Assembly: GCF_001314325.1 (NCBI RefSeq)
Contig: NZ_CP009429.1
Span: forward strand, 2,480,501 to 2,544,500
Origin: Sphingopyxis macrogoltabida
GTDB lineage: Bacteria; Pseudomonadota; Alphaproteobacteria; Sphingomonadales; Sphingomonadaceae
Direction: 5' to 3'
DNA length: 64,000 nt
Shown here: piece after piece, positions 8,165 through 17,174 of the stretch
Position numbering within the stretch: the stretch's first letter is position 1
Layout of the letters: each line of letters opens with the position of its first letter
Notes under the pieces: generated by a model
What the model was told of the DNA's origin: nothing
The model's database searches: none
What the model saw: only the letters and a program-made list of their open reading frames with translations
Program-made: the position numbers and the translations under genes

Positions 8165-8345
8165 GTCGAGGTTCTCCGCGTCCGCTTTGCGGGCAAGGAG
8201 CTAAGACGGGAAGCCGGTGCAAAACCGGCGCTGCCCCCGCAACTGTAAGCGGTGAGCGGCGGTCGCTACGTGTCACTGGTCCGGCAAGGGACCGGGAAGG
8301 CCAGACCGCCGCGTCGATCCGTGAGCCAGGAGACCTGCCTCGTCA
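8165..8345 (+). ncRNA. Cobalamin (B12) riboswitch
   Basis: The leader of metE contains the conserved parts of a cobalamin riboswitch in order: GGGAAGCCGGTG (8210-8221), the GCTGCCCCCGCAACTGT block (8231-8247), CACTGG, GGGAAGG, and the B12 box GAGCCAGGAGACCTGCC (8323-8339). Binding of adenosylcobalamin should switch off the B12-independent methionine synthase behind it. No U-rich terminator is seen between the aptamer and metE; a hairpin around 8452-8468 can cover the AAGG Shine-Dalgarno, so control at translation is plausible. Confidence 0.93.
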
Positions 8346-8475
8346 GATACGTCCTCCGGCGGGGTGTCCGGTCAGGCCGCATGCACGCCTGTGCCGGCCC
8401 CGCCTTGCTTTGGGGTGCGCTTGTCCGTGCCTGCCCGTCTGACCGGCGCCTTGCCCCTTGCAAGGTGTTTGAACA

Positions 8476-10800
8476 ATGACTGTCCGCGTCGCCACCCTCG
8501 GCTTTCCCCGCATCGGCCCCCGCCGCGAGCTCAAGCATGCCCTCGAAAGCTATTGGGCCGGCAAATCGTCGCTCGCCGACCTCCGCACCGCCGCCGCCGG
8601 CCTCCGCGCTTCGGCCTGGGCCCGGCAAAAGGCGCTCGGCGCCGACATCCTGCCGTCGAACGACTTCTCGCTCTACGACCATGTCCTCGACACCAGCGCC
8701 CTGATCGGCGCCGTGCCGCGCCGCTACGACTGGGACGGCGAGACGGTCGACCCCGACCTCTATTTCGCCATGGCCCGCGGTTCGCAGGCCGATGCCGGCC
8801 ACGCTGGCTGCGCCCATGCCGCCGCCGACACCACGGCGATGGAAATGACCAAATGGTTCGACACCAACTATCATTTCCTTGTCCCCGAGCTCACCGCCGG
8901 ACAGACGTTCCGCATCGCCTCGACCAAGATTTTCGACGAATTTGCGGAAGCGAAGGCGCTCGGTTACCCGACGCGGCCCGTCCTTCTCGGTCCGGTCAGC
9001 TATCTGATGCTCGCCAAGGGCAAGGCGGTCGAACCGCTGGCGCTGCTGCCCCAGCTTCTCGACACCTACGCCGAAATCCTTGGTCGTCTGGCCGGTGCCG
9101 GTGCCGAATGGGTGCAGATCGACGAGCCTTGCCTTGTCCTCGACCTGACCGACGAGCAGCGCACCGCCTTCGAACGGGCCTATGCCCGCCTCGCGACCAG
9201 CGGGCCGAAACTGATGCTGACCACTTACTTTGGCGGTCTCGACGACAATCTCGACCTTGCCGCCGCACTACCGGTCCACGGCCTTCATCTCGACCTCGTC
9301 CGGGCTCCCGGCCAGCTCGAACCGGCGCTGAAGAAGCTGCCGGAGCACGTCCTGCTGTCGCTCGGCGTCATCGATGGCCGCAACGTCTGGCGCGCCAATC
9401 TTCCCGACCTTTACTGGCGCCTCAGGGACCTCGCAGGCCAGCGCGACCTCATCCTCGCGCCCAGTTGTTCGCTTCTTCACGTCCCGGTCGATCTCGCACT
9501 CGAAACCGCGCTCGATCCCGAAATCGCCCAATGGCTGAGCTTCGCGGCGCAGAAGATCGAGGAGCTGGCGGCGCTCGCCAAGGCGCTGAACGAAGGCGAA
9601 GACGCCAGCTTCGCCGCCTTTTCGGCATCGCGGATCGCCGCGGTCGCCCGCCAGACCTCGCCGAAGATCCACGACCCCGCGGTCGCGGCGCGCCTTGCCG
9701 CACTCGACGAAGGCGCCGCGCGGCGCGCCTCGCCTTTCGCCGCCCGCCGTGACGTCCAGCAAGCGCGCCTTTCCCTGCCAGCCTATCCGACGACCACCAT
9801 CGGCTCCTTCCCGCAGACCGCCGAGGTGCGGAAAGCCCGCGCCGCGCATCTCAAGGGCGAGATCGACGACACGGCCTACGCCCAATATCTCCGCGTCGAA
9901 ACGCGCGCCGCCATCCAGTGGCAGGAGGAAATCGGCCTCGACGTCCTCGTCCACGGTGAGTTCGAGCGTAACGACATGGTGCAATATTTCGGCGAGCAGC
10001 TTGCCGGTTTCGCCTTCACCCGTGCCGGCTGGGTCCAAAGCTATGGCTCACGCTGCGTCCGCCCGCCGATCCTCTATGGCGACGTCTCGCGCCCCGCGCC
10101 GATGACCGTCGAATGGTGGCGCTATGCGCAGGAGCAGACCGAGCGGCCGATGAAGGGTATGCTCACCGGTCCGGTTACCATCCTCAACTGGTCGTTCGTC
10201 CGCGACGACCAGCCGCGGGAAACGAGCTGTCGGCAGATCGCACTGGCGATCCGCGACGAGGTGCAGGATCTCGAAGCGGCCGGCGCCGCGATCATCCAGA
10301 TCGACGAGGCGGCGCTCCGTGAAGGCCTGCCGCTTCGCCGCGGCGAGTGGCAGCATTACCTCGACTGGGCAGTCGAAAGCTTCCGCATCGCCGCATCGGG
10401 CGTCCGCGACGACACACAGATCCACACCCACATGTGTTATTCGGAATTCAACGACATTATCCGCGCCATCGGGGCGATGGATGCCGACGTCATCTCGATC
10501 GAGACCGCAAGATCGCAGATGGAATTACTAGGCGCCTTCGCCACCTATGCCTATCCGAACGAGGTGGGGCCGGGGGTCTACGACATCCACTCGCCGCGCA
10601 TCCCGGCGGTTAGCGAGATGGCCGATCTCCTTACGCTCGCTGGCAAGCATGTTCCGGCGCAGCAAATCTGGGTCAATCCCGATTGCGGGCTCAAGACGCG
10701 CAAATGGGACGAAGTACGCCCGGCACTGATCGCGATGGTCGCGGCAGCGCAGGAGATGCGCGCCAAAGTATCGGCAAGGGAAATCGCCGGGGCCGAATAG
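8476..10800 (+). CDS. metE: Cobalamin-independent methionine synthase
   Basis: Transfers the methyl group of 5-methyltetrahydropteroyltri-glutamate to homocysteine without B12, in the cytosol. The 774 residues match the full two-barrel MetE. The N-terminal barrel begins TVRVATLGFPRIGPRRELKHALE. The C-terminal catalytic barrel starts around residue 435 (TTIGSFPQTAEVRKARA) and holds the zinc ligands in HTHMCYSEFNDI (His and Cys), the SIETARS glutamate and the Cys of NPDCGLKTR. Leader elements (operator, promoter, B12 riboswitch) show double control by methionine-cycle metabolites and by cobalamin, which implies that a B12-dependent MetH also exists elsewhere. Confidence 0.96.
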   Translation: MTVRVATLGFPRIGPRRELKHALESYWAGKSSLADLRTAAAGLRASAWARQKALGADILPSNDFSLYDHVLDTSALIGAVPRRYDWDGETVDPDLYFAMARGSQADAGHAGCAHAAADTTAMEMTKWFDTNYHFLVPELTAGQTFRIASTKIFDEFAEAKALGYPTRPVLLGPVSYLMLAKGKAVEPLALLPQLLDTYAEILGRLAGAGAEWVQIDEPCLVLDLTDEQRTAFERAYARLATSGPKLMLTTYFGGLDDNLDLAAALPVHGLHLDLVRAPGQLEPALKKLPEHVLLSLGVIDGRNVWRANLPDLYWRLRDLAGQRDLILAPSCSLLHVPVDLALETALDPEIAQWLSFAAQKIEELAALAKALNEGEDASFAAFSASRIAAVARQTSPKIHDPAVAARLAALDEGAARRASPFAARRDVQQARLSLPAYPTTTIGSFPQTAEVRKARAAHLKGEIDDTAYAQYLRVETRAAIQWQEEIGLDVLVHGEFERNDMVQYFGEQLAGFAFTRAGWVQSYGSRCVRPPILYGDVSRPAPMTVEWWRYAQEQTERPMKGMLTGPVTILNWSFVRDDQPRETSCRQIALAIRDEVQDLEAAGAAIIQIDEAALREGLPLRRGEWQHYLDWAVESFRIAASGVRDDTQIHTHMCYSEFNDIIRAIGAMDADVISIETARSQMELLGAFATYAYPNEVGPGVYDIHSPRIPAVSEMADLLTLAGKHVPAQQIWVNPDCGLKTRKWDEVRPALIAMVAAAQEMRAKVSAREIAGAE

Positions 10801-10808
10801 GCCCGGTT

Positions 10809-10833
10809 AGGCGGCGGCGCTCGACCGCCGCCT
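10809..10833. terminator. Bidirectional hairpin between metE and PEP-CTERM gene
   Basis: A perfect 9-bp GC stem (10809-10817 with 10825-10833) and a 7-base loop lie between the convergent metE and the PEP-CTERM gene, and overlap the stop codon of the latter. Confidence 0.6.
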
Positions 10834-11938
10834 ATTCACCGCCCTGTTTCGCACGGCGACGGCGCATGTAGAGCAGCCCGCCGACGCCGAGCGCGAACAG
10901 ACCGAACATGCCCGGTTCAGGTACCGATACGGCGCCACCCGAACTTGTGCCGCCACCCGACGACGTACCGCCGCTCGACGTCGTGCCACCCGACGAAGTG
11001 CCGCCGCTCGGCGGGCTGACATAACCGCCCTTGAACGTCCCGATATGCATTTCGCCATTCTGGGTCAGGTTACCGAACACTGCCGATCCCTGAATGTAAT
11101 TGCGAATCTCGGCATCGGCGAGCGGCGCCAGCACCGACCCGCCCCATGCCGTCGACTGTTTGAGGCTCTCGGCCTCGGGGAAGTTCCAGATGACATGTTC
11201 GCCGAGGTTGTTGGTGCCACCGAGGAAATTGTCATTGAGGTTGATCGTCCGGCCGCTGACGTTGACGATCGCCGTGTCGGCGCCGTTCAGATTGAACTGG
11301 ATCTCGCCGATCTTGTCGAGGTCGGCAGCGCTGATGTTGAACACCGCCATGCCCTTCGCATCGGGCTGCGCGGTAAAGGTACCACGGTTGCCCTGAATCG
11401 TCAGTTGGCTGTTCGTTTTCAGCGTCCCCATCTCGTAGGACAGGCTGTTCAGGCTCCCCGACAGCCGCGTCTTGTCCTGTTGCAGATTGACGCCGAACGC
11501 CGGATTGCTGGCGTTGATATTCGACAGCACCGTATTCTGGTTGACGTTGGTGTTGCTGATCGTTCCGCCGACCTTCACCGTCTGGTTCGGGCCGTTGAGG
11601 TTGAAACCGCTCGACACATTGCCGCCGACGATGGCGCCCGATCCGTTGTTGAGGTTCTTGTGACTGCCGGTGACGTTGCCGACGACGGTCAGCCCCGGCT
11701 GACCGTTCGCCGACGTCGTCGCGCGGATGCCATAGTTCGACGAATTGCCCGACAGGTTGCCGCCGACGAAAGTGCGCCCCTCGACCTCGGACGAGCTGTT
11801 GAGGTCGCCAAGGACGACGAGGTTCCATTCGCGGAGCGCATCGATGCCGCTGATCTGGCTGCTCTGCCCCAAGGCGGGAACGGCAAGCGCCGCCGCGACA
11901 AGCGCGGCGGGAAGCAGAGAACGGGAGGATAAAGCCAT
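10832..11938 (-). CDS. PEP-CTERM sorted choice-of-anchor A protein
   Basis: A surface or exopolysaccharide-associated protein of 368 residues. Order: signal peptide (about 1-24, ending ALGQ); a choice-of-anchor A domain (about 30-290) that starts ALREWNLVVLGDLNSSSEVEGRTFVGGNLSG and ends with AEIRNYIQGSAVFGNLTQNGEMHIG; a low-complexity Ser/Gly/Thr linker; and a C-terminal sorting signal with VPEP, a hydrophobic helix and MRRRR. The family is cleaved and exported by an exosortase (EpsH/XrtA type), which is not in this window. ATG 11938 is chosen because it directly starts the signal peptide; 11953 adds five residues, and neither has a strong SD. Confidence 0.85.
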   Translation of the reverse strand: MALSSRSLLPAALVAAALAVPALGQSSQISGIDALREWNLVVLGDLNSSSEVEGRTFVGGNLSGNSSNYGIRATTSANGQPGLTVVGNVTGSHKNLNNGSGAIVGGNVSSGFNLNGPNQTVKVGGTISNTNVNQNTVLSNINASNPAFGVNLQQDKTRLSGSLNSLSYEMGTLKTNSQLTIQGNRGTFTAQPDAKGMAVFNISAADLDKIGEIQFNLNGADTAIVNVSGRTINLNDNFLGGTNNLGEHVIWNFPEAESLKQSTAWGGSVLAPLADAEIRNYIQGSAVFGNLTQNGEMHIGTFKGGYVSPPSGGTSSGGTTSSGGTSSGGGTSSGGAVSVPEPGMFGLFALGVGGLLYMRRRRAKQGGE

Positions 11939-12095
11939 GTAAATCATATCCATAAATGGTTGAAGGAGGAATCGCCGGCGCCCATAAGCGCTTTGCCGTT
12001 TACTATACACCGGAGTGCGACAGACCGTTGTCCCGTTGTGGAACAGCCCGCATTTGGTGTCGATGGAGCGTGGCAATCGGGCGCCGCAATGTGCC

Positions 12096-12767
12096 CTATC
12101 CGCCGATCGAGAAGAAAGCCGTGATGGTGAGGCGTCCACTGCGTGGATCCCCCGACAAGGTCGCGTCGGCTGCGATAGCGCCGCTATGGAGGTTCGTGCT
12201 GCGATAGAGGAGCGCACGGTTGTAGCGAGCTTCGACACTGCGAACGCATTCGAATAGCGGCGTGTCGCCGACGATGTAGGCGGCCGGCGGCGGCCCTGCA
12301 TGCCGCAACTCGGTCTCGAGATGACGAAAGAAGAGATCGCGGCGCTGTTCGTCGACGGTTTCAAACCGCGTCGCCCGGTGGCGGAAGAAAGCGGTACCGT
12401 CGCTCGCCGCCGGGGAAAGATAGTGGATCAGCGCGATCCGGTCGGCGGTGAAAGCATCGATATGCGGCAACCGCTGCGCGATGGTCAGCGCCTCGACCGG
12501 CGTCGAAACGATTGAAAAGCTCGCGTCGATCACGCTGATCGACCCAGTGCGGCCGAACGCCTGTCGCACCGCCGCCTCGATCGCAGGCAATTGCGCCGAC
12601 AGATAATCGCCCGGAAGCGCGGCGCGGATTCCCGGATAGTGATTCAGTGCGGGCGCAAACGCGGCGACCCGCGCCTGTTCGCGCAACGCATCGGGGTCGG
12701 CTGCGAAATCGTCGAGAATGACGAGCGGCTGCGCTTCGGCACCGATCGTCTCGAACGTCGCCCGCAT
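12096..12767 (-). CDS. DUF6445-like protein, possibly 2OG-Fe(II) oxygenase fold
   Basis: A 223-residue protein resembling the DUF6445 family of sphingomonads and related bacteria. The start FETIGAEAQPLVILDDFAADPDALREQA and the end YRSTNLHSGAI...GRLTITAFF are typical of that family and recall a jelly-roll dioxygenase, with candidate metal or cosubstrate residues in LIHYLSP, FFRHRAT and NLHSG. Activity is not known. Its ATG shares one base with the stop of the sigma factor gene (TGATG), so the two are translationally coupled. Family naming is from memory and moderate in confidence. Confidence 0.6.
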   Translation of the reverse strand: MRATFETIGAEAQPLVILDDFAADPDALREQARVAAFAPALNHYPGIRAALPGDYLSAQLPAIEAAVRQAFGRTGSISVIDASFSIVSTPVEALTIAQRLPHIDAFTADRIALIHYLSPAASDGTAFFRHRATRFETVDEQRRDLFFRHLETELRHAGPPPAAYIVGDTPLFECVRSVEARYNRALLYRSTNLHSGAIAADATLSGDPRSGRLTITAFFSIGG

Positions 12768-14038
12768 CAGCGGTCGGCCGCCGAGCAGGCCGTGGCCCGC
12801 GCAAGCAGGAAAGCACGCTCGCGCTCGTTCGCCGAAAGCTCGGCTGCGGTCTCGAACTGCGCCTTCGCTTCCTCGAATCGCCCGGCGCGGAGCAGGAAGT
12901 CGCCACGGGCAGCAGGCAGCGGCGCATAGTTTCGGAGCAGCGCTGCGTCGGCAATTTCATCTACCAGACGCAAGCCCACTTCGGGACCGAACGCCATGCT
13001 ATGCGCCACCGCACGATTGAGCTCGACCACCGGCGAGGGCATCACCCCTCGCAGCCGGTCATAGAGCGCAGCAATGCGCGTCCAGTCGGTATCTTCCGCC
13101 CGCCGGGCCCGCGCATGACACGCCGCCAGCGCGGCCTGCAAGGCATAGGGCCCTTCGGCGCCTTCCAATGCTTCGGCCCGCGCGAGTGCATTCAGCCCGC
13201 GGCGGATCAACAACTGGTCCCAGCGCGCCCGGTTTTGCTCGGTCAGCGGTACGAAAGCGCCATCGGGCCCGGCACGCGCCGTCAGCCGCGACGCCTGAAT
13301 CTCCATCAGCGCGAGCAATCCCCAAACTTCGGGCTCATCGGGCATCAATCCGGCAACTATGCGCCCCAGCCGCTGCGCCTCGGCGCAGAGCGGCGGGCGA
13401 ACCAGCGAAGATCCCGCAGTCGCCGCATAGCCCTCGTTGAAGATCAGGTAGATGACCTCGAGCACCGATCCCAGCCGCGCCGTCAGTTCGGCACCGCGCG
13501 GCACTTCGAACCCGACTCCCGCCTTGGCGATTGCTTTCTTGGCCCGGGTGATCCGCGCCGCGATCGCCGCTTCGTTCGACAGGAAGGCGCGGGCAATCTC
13601 CTCGACGGTTAGTCCGCCGACAAGCCGCAAGGTCAGCGCGGCGCGTGCGTCGGGTGAAATCACCGGATGGCAGGCGGCAAAGATCAGGCCGAGCAGTTCG
13701 TCGCCGAGCGGATCGTCCAGCGCCGCCTCGACCGCTTCTGCGCTCATGTCGCGTTCCCCGTCTAGTTCACGGGCGATTTCGGCATGCTTCCGATCCTGCA
13801 TCGCGCCACGCCGGATGCCGTCGATCGCGCGTCGCTTGGCCGTTGCGACAAGCCAGGCGCCCGGCTTGTCCGGAACCCCCGATTTCGGCCATTCGGTCAG
13901 CGCGGCGAGGAGAGCCTCCTGCGCCAGTTCCTCGGCGCGGTCGACGTCTCTCGTCATCCGGGCAAGCGCGGCGATCAGCCGCGCCCGCTCGATCCGGAAC
14001 ACGGCCTCGATCGCACGATGGGTTTCGCCAGCTGCCAT
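12767..14038 (-). CDS. ECF sigma factor (ECF42 / DUF6596 type)
   Basis: An RNA polymerase sigma-70-like factor of 423 residues, far longer than common ECF factors. Region 2 is seen in AIEAVFRIERARLIAALARMTRDVDRAEELAQEALLAALTEWP, with the AKRRAIDGIRR segment following. Region 4 lies near residues 125-170 (LTLRLVGGLTVEEIARAFLSNEAAIAARITRAKKAI). A long TPR-like C-terminal extension completes the ECF42 pattern. No anti-sigma gene is present; the neighbour is a DGPF/YciI protein, the usual genomic partner of this group. Start 14038 has an AAGG site five to six bases upstream; an earlier ATG at 14089 has none. Confidence 0.85.
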   Translation of the reverse strand: MAAGETHRAIEAVFRIERARLIAALARMTRDVDRAEELAQEALLAALTEWPKSGVPDKPGAWLVATAKRRAIDGIRRGAMQDRKHAEIARELDGERDMSAEAVEAALDDPLGDELLGLIFAACHPVISPDARAALTLRLVGGLTVEEIARAFLSNEAAIAARITRAKKAIAKAGVGFEVPRGAELTARLGSVLEVIYLIFNEGYAATAGSSLVRPPLCAEAQRLGRIVAGLMPDEPEVWGLLALMEIQASRLTARAGPDGAFVPLTEQNRARWDQLLIRRGLNALARAEALEGAEGPYALQAALAACHARARRAEDTDWTRIAALYDRLRGVMPSPVVELNRAVAHSMAFGPEVGLRLVDEIADAALLRNYAPLPAARGDFLLRAGRFEEAKAQFETAAELSANERERAFLLARATACSAADR

Positions 14039-14092
14039 GCCCGCCTTCTCGGCGAAGAGCGCCGGGGAGGCAAGCACGGCGGCGGGCATCGA

Positions 14093-14524
14093 TTATTGAC
14101 TGCCGAGCTTGTCGCGCAACGCCTGTTCGCGTTCCGCGAGCTCGGGCGTCATCGCGTCGCCAAAATCCTCCATTTCGTAGAAGGGACGGATCTCGAGCTC
14201 GCTCGGCCCGGGCATCGGGTTCGGGCAGCGCTTCGCCCAAGCGACCGCCTCGTCCATATCCTTGACCTCCCAGACCCAATAGCCGGCGACCAGTTCACGC
14301 GTTTCCGCAAACGGTCCGTCGATCACCGTCCGGCTCGCGCCATCGAAGGCGATCCGCTTGCCCGCCGACGAAGGCTTGAGCCCGTCGCCGTCGACCATCA
14401 CGCCGGCGTTCACCAGTTCCTCGTTGAACTTGCCCATCGCCTCGAACATCTCGGTCATGTCCTCGGTGGGCAGCAGGCCCTTTTCGCTGTCCTCGGTCGC
14501 CTTGACGAAAACCATCACACGCAT
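14093..14524 (-). CDS. YciI/DGPF-domain protein
   Basis: A 143-residue protein with the YciI-like ferredoxin fold. It begins MRVMVFVKATEDSEKGLLPTEDM, has the middle motif VIDGPFAETRELVAGYWVWEVKDMDEAVAWAKRCP, and the DGPF tetrad that names the family. DGPF proteins accompany ECF42 sigma factors and may be their targets or modulators. It is the first gene of a three-gene operon (YciI, sigma, DUF6445-like) on the minus strand; a SD GAGGAG lies upstream of the ATG. Confidence 0.88.
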   Translation of the reverse strand: MRVMVFVKATEDSEKGLLPTEDMTEMFEAMGKFNEELVNAGVMVDGDGLKPSSAGKRIAFDGASRTVIDGPFAETRELVAGYWVWEVKDMDEAVAWAKRCPNPMPGPSELEIRPFYEMEDFGDAMTPELAEREQALRDKLGSQ

Positions 14525-14616
14525 CGTTCAACTCCTCTTTGTCCGGCCATGATCGGCCTCGTATCAGGACGACGAACGAGCCGCCGCAAAATCGACACGC
14601 AGGTGAAAATATTTTC

Positions 14617-15621
14617 TCAGGCAACTTCGGCCAGCGGCTGCGGCACCGCAAAACGCTGGCGATATTCGTTCGGCGACAGCCCGGTAATGCGGTGGAACAG
14701 CTTGCGGAACGCCGCCGCATCCTCATAGCCGACGCTCCACGCGATCTGGTCGACGGTACGCCTGGTGAATTCCAGCAGTTCGCGCGCCTTGCCGACGCGG
14801 ATGTGCTGGACATATTCGACCGGGGTCATCGCGGTAGCCGCCTTGAACCGGCGCTGGAAGGTCCGCTCTTCCAACCCGGCCTCGCGCGCCATGTCGCCGA
14901 CGCCGTTCACCCGGCCCTCCTTCGACTGCAGCCAGTGCTGCACCTTCAGAATCGCCTCATCGCCATGTGTCAGCTTGGGCGCAAAGCTCGCGTAATTCCT
15001 CTGCTCGCGTCCTGCGGGGTCGATCAGGAGGAAGCGCGCGGTCTCCATCATCACCGATGGCCCGAGCAATCGCTCGACGATACGCAGGCCTAGGTCGGTC
15101 CACGCCATCAGCCCGCCCGCGGTGACGATGTCTCCGTCGTCGATCACCATCCGGTCGGCTTCCAGCCGCACATCGGGAAAGCGCGCCTTGAACTCCTCGG
15201 CGAAATACCAATGCGTTGTCGCGGGCCGCCCCGCGAGCAGCCCGGTCGCGGCGAGCGCAAAGGCGCCGCCGCAATTCGACGCCAGCACCGCCCCCTGTGC
15301 ATGCCGGTCGAGCAGCCAGCGCGCATAGGGTGCGACCTCCTCGGCCTCCAGCAGCTTGTGGAGGCTTCCCGGCGCGATCAGCACCGCGGGCGAATTGCCC
15401 GCCGGTTCGCCGGGATGGCTGTCGTAACAGCGCGCAAAGCCCCCGCCGTCCCGCAATCGCCAATGGCTGACGCGAACCGGCGCCCGGCCGTGGTCGACCG
15501 CAAAACGGCCGGCGATGTCGAACAGGTCGGTGATGCCGTGGACCATGCCGGTCTGGCAGTCGGGGTAGAGCATCAGGCCGACTTCGACGAGCGGAGCCGG
15601 ATGTTGGCGAAGTTGCCGCAT
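14617..15621 (-). CDS. GlxA-type AraC family transcription regulator
   Basis: A 334-residue regulator with an N-terminal DJ-1/PfpI-like domain (about 10-185, with VEVGLMLYPDCQTGMVHGITDLFDIAG and the ASNCGGAFALAATGLLAGRPATTHW block around the nucleophile-position Cys) and a C-terminal AraC/XylS DNA-binding domain (about 225-325, EERTFQRRFKAATAMTPVEYVQHIRVGKARELLEFTRRTVDQIAWSVGYED). ATG 15621 is preferred over a TTG at 15672 because AAAGGTG is correctly spaced. It is divergent from the alpha/beta hydrolase gene at 15753 and may control it. Confidence 0.9.
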   Translation of the reverse strand: MRQLRQHPAPLVEVGLMLYPDCQTGMVHGITDLFDIAGRFAVDHGRAPVRVSHWRLRDGGGFARCYDSHPGEPAGNSPAVLIAPGSLHKLLEAEEVAPYARWLLDRHAQGAVLASNCGGAFALAATGLLAGRPATTHWYFAEEFKARFPDVRLEADRMVIDDGDIVTAGGLMAWTDLGLRIVERLLGPSVMMETARFLLIDPAGREQRNYASFAPKLTHGDEAILKVQHWLQSKEGRVNGVGDMAREAGLEERTFQRRFKAATAMTPVEYVQHIRVGKARELLEFTRRTVDQIAWSVGYEDAAAFRKLFHRITGLSPNEYRQRFAVPQPLAEVA

Positions 15622-15752
15622 AGCGTGAAGCACCTTTGTCGGAATCAGCCCGCATAATGTCGTATCCGCCAATCCCGCGCAAGGTCCCGCCGGCCTATCT
15701 CCTGTTTCACCGGACGGACATCCCGCCCCCTCGAAACGAAAGGAACCACAAC

Positions 15753-16580
15753 ATGACCACGATCACCACCAACGACGGCACGCGCATCTTCTACAAGGAC
15801 TGGGGTCCGAAGGATGGCCAGCCGATCGTCTTCTCGCACGGCTGGCCGCTCAGCGCCGACGCCTGGGACGCGCAGATGGTCTTCTTTGCCAACCAGGGCT
15901 TCCGCACCATCGCCCACGACCGCCGCAGCCATGGCCGGTCGGACCAGGTCTGGGAAAATAACAATATGGACCAATATGCCGACGATCTCGGCGAATTGAT
16001 CGAACGGCTCGACCTGAAAGACGTCATCCTCGTCGGCCACTCGACGGGCGGCGGCGAAGTCACCCGCTATATCGGCCGCCACGGCACGCGCCGGATCGCA
16101 AAGGTTGCCCTGATCGGCGCCGTCCCGCCGCTGATGCTGAAGACCGAAGCCAATCCGGACGGCCTGCCGATCGACGTCTTCGACGGTATCCGCAAGGGCA
16201 CCTTCGACAACCGGCCGCAGTTCTTCAAGGACCTGACGCTCCCCTTCTATGGCTATAACCGCGAGGGCGCCGAGGTGTCGGAAGCGGTCCGCGACGAATT
16301 CGTGCGGCAGGGCATGAACGGCGGTCTCAAGGGCCTGCTGGACAGCATCCGCGCCTTTTCGGAAAGCGACTTCAACGAAGATCTGAAGAAGTTCGATGTC
16401 CCGACGCTGGTGCTCCACGGCGGCGACGACCAGATCGTCCCGATCGGCGCATCGGCGCTCTCGACGGTCAAGATCGTCAAGCAGGCGGTGCTGAAGGTCT
16501 ATGAAGGCGGTAGCCACGGCCTCACCGTAACCGAACAGGACCGGTTCAACGCCGACCTCCTCGACTTCATCAACAATTGA
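15753..16580 (+). CDS. Alpha/beta hydrolase (non-heme chloroperoxidase / arylesterase type)
   Basis: A 275-residue cytosolic alpha/beta hydrolase of the cofactor-free haloperoxidase group. The oxyanion segment [13 protein letters not shown], the nucleophile elbow GHSTGGGE (Ser about residue 97), the acid in HGGDDQIVP and the final catalytic His in EGGSHGLT make a complete triad. Family members hydrolyse esters and can halogenate or make peracids in vitro; the native substrate is not known. SD AAGGAA precedes ATG 15753. It is divergent from a GlxA-type regulator and followed by a small membrane protein gene on the same strand. Confidence 0.9.
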   Translation: MTTITTNDGTRIFYKDWGPKDGQPIVFSHGWPLSADAWDAQMVFFANQGFRTIAHDRRSHGRSDQVWENNNMDQYADDLGELIERLDLKDVILVGHSTGGGEVTRYIGRHGTRRIAKVALIGAVPPLMLKTEANPDGLPIDVFDGIRKGTFDNRPQFFKDLTLPFYGYNREGAEVSEAVRDEFVRQGMNGGLKGLLDSIRAFSESDFNEDLKKFDVPTLVLHGGDDQIVPIGASALSTVKIVKQAVLKVYEGGSHGLTVTEQDRFNADLLDFINN

Positions 16581-16634
16581 ACCGGACAGGGGCGCGGCGG
16601 CGCGGCCGCCGCCCCCGAACAGGGAGTAAAGACA

Positions 16635-17129
16635 ATGATCCTCGGCCTTACCATCCCGCAGTTCACCGCGCTCCACGTCGCGATCAGCCTCGTCGGCATC
16701 GGCGCGGGCCTTGTCGCTCTTCCCGCCTTTGCCCGCGGACGCCCGCTGTCGCGTACAACCGGCATCTTCCTGTGGGCGACCTTGCTGACCAGCCTGTCGG
16801 GGTTCCTGTTCCCGATCGTCGCCTTCACCCCGGCGCTTGGCGTGGGTATCCTCTCGACGCTGATCCTCGCTCTCGCCTTCCACGCCTATTATGGCCGCAA
16901 GCTCGCCGGCCGCGCCGCCACGGTCTATGCGGTGACCGCCACCCTCGCCCTCTACCTCAACCTGTTCGTGCTGGTGGTACAGTCGTTCCTGAAACTTCCC
17001 GCACTGAACGCGCTCGCGCCGACCGGAACCGAACCGCCGTTCCTCGCCGCGCAAGGCGCCCTCCTCGTCGCGGCGGCGCTGTTCGGCGCCATCGCCGTCA
17101 GGGCAACGCGCCATCGCGCCGCGGCCTGA
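16635..17129 (+). CDS. Small membrane protein of unknown function
   Basis: A 164-residue protein with four hydrophobic segments (about residues 10-30, 42-66, 70-90 and 98-125) and a fifth near 140-158; the ends are basic. No conserved catalytic residues are recognised. It lies 54 bases after the hydrolase gene with a GGGAG ribosome site at 16621-16625, ten bases before its ATG, so it is probably in the same transcript. Role unknown. Confidence 0.7.
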   Translation: MILGLTIPQFTALHVAISLVGIGAGLVALPAFARGRPLSRTTGIFLWATLLTSLSGFLFPIVAFTPALGVGILSTLILALAFHAYYGRKLAGRAATVYAVTATLALYLNLFVLVVQSFLKLPALNALAPTGTEPPFLAAQGALLVAAALFGAIAVRATRHRAAA

Positions 17130-17174
17130 CATTCCGGGCCCGGCGCAAGGGCGGCCGTACAGGCCGCCCTTGTC

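Noticed and set aside
15645..17132. A 495-codon minus-strand ORF over the alpha/beta hydrolase gene
   Set aside because: The hydrolase has a complete catalytic triad; the opposite frame is a shadow.
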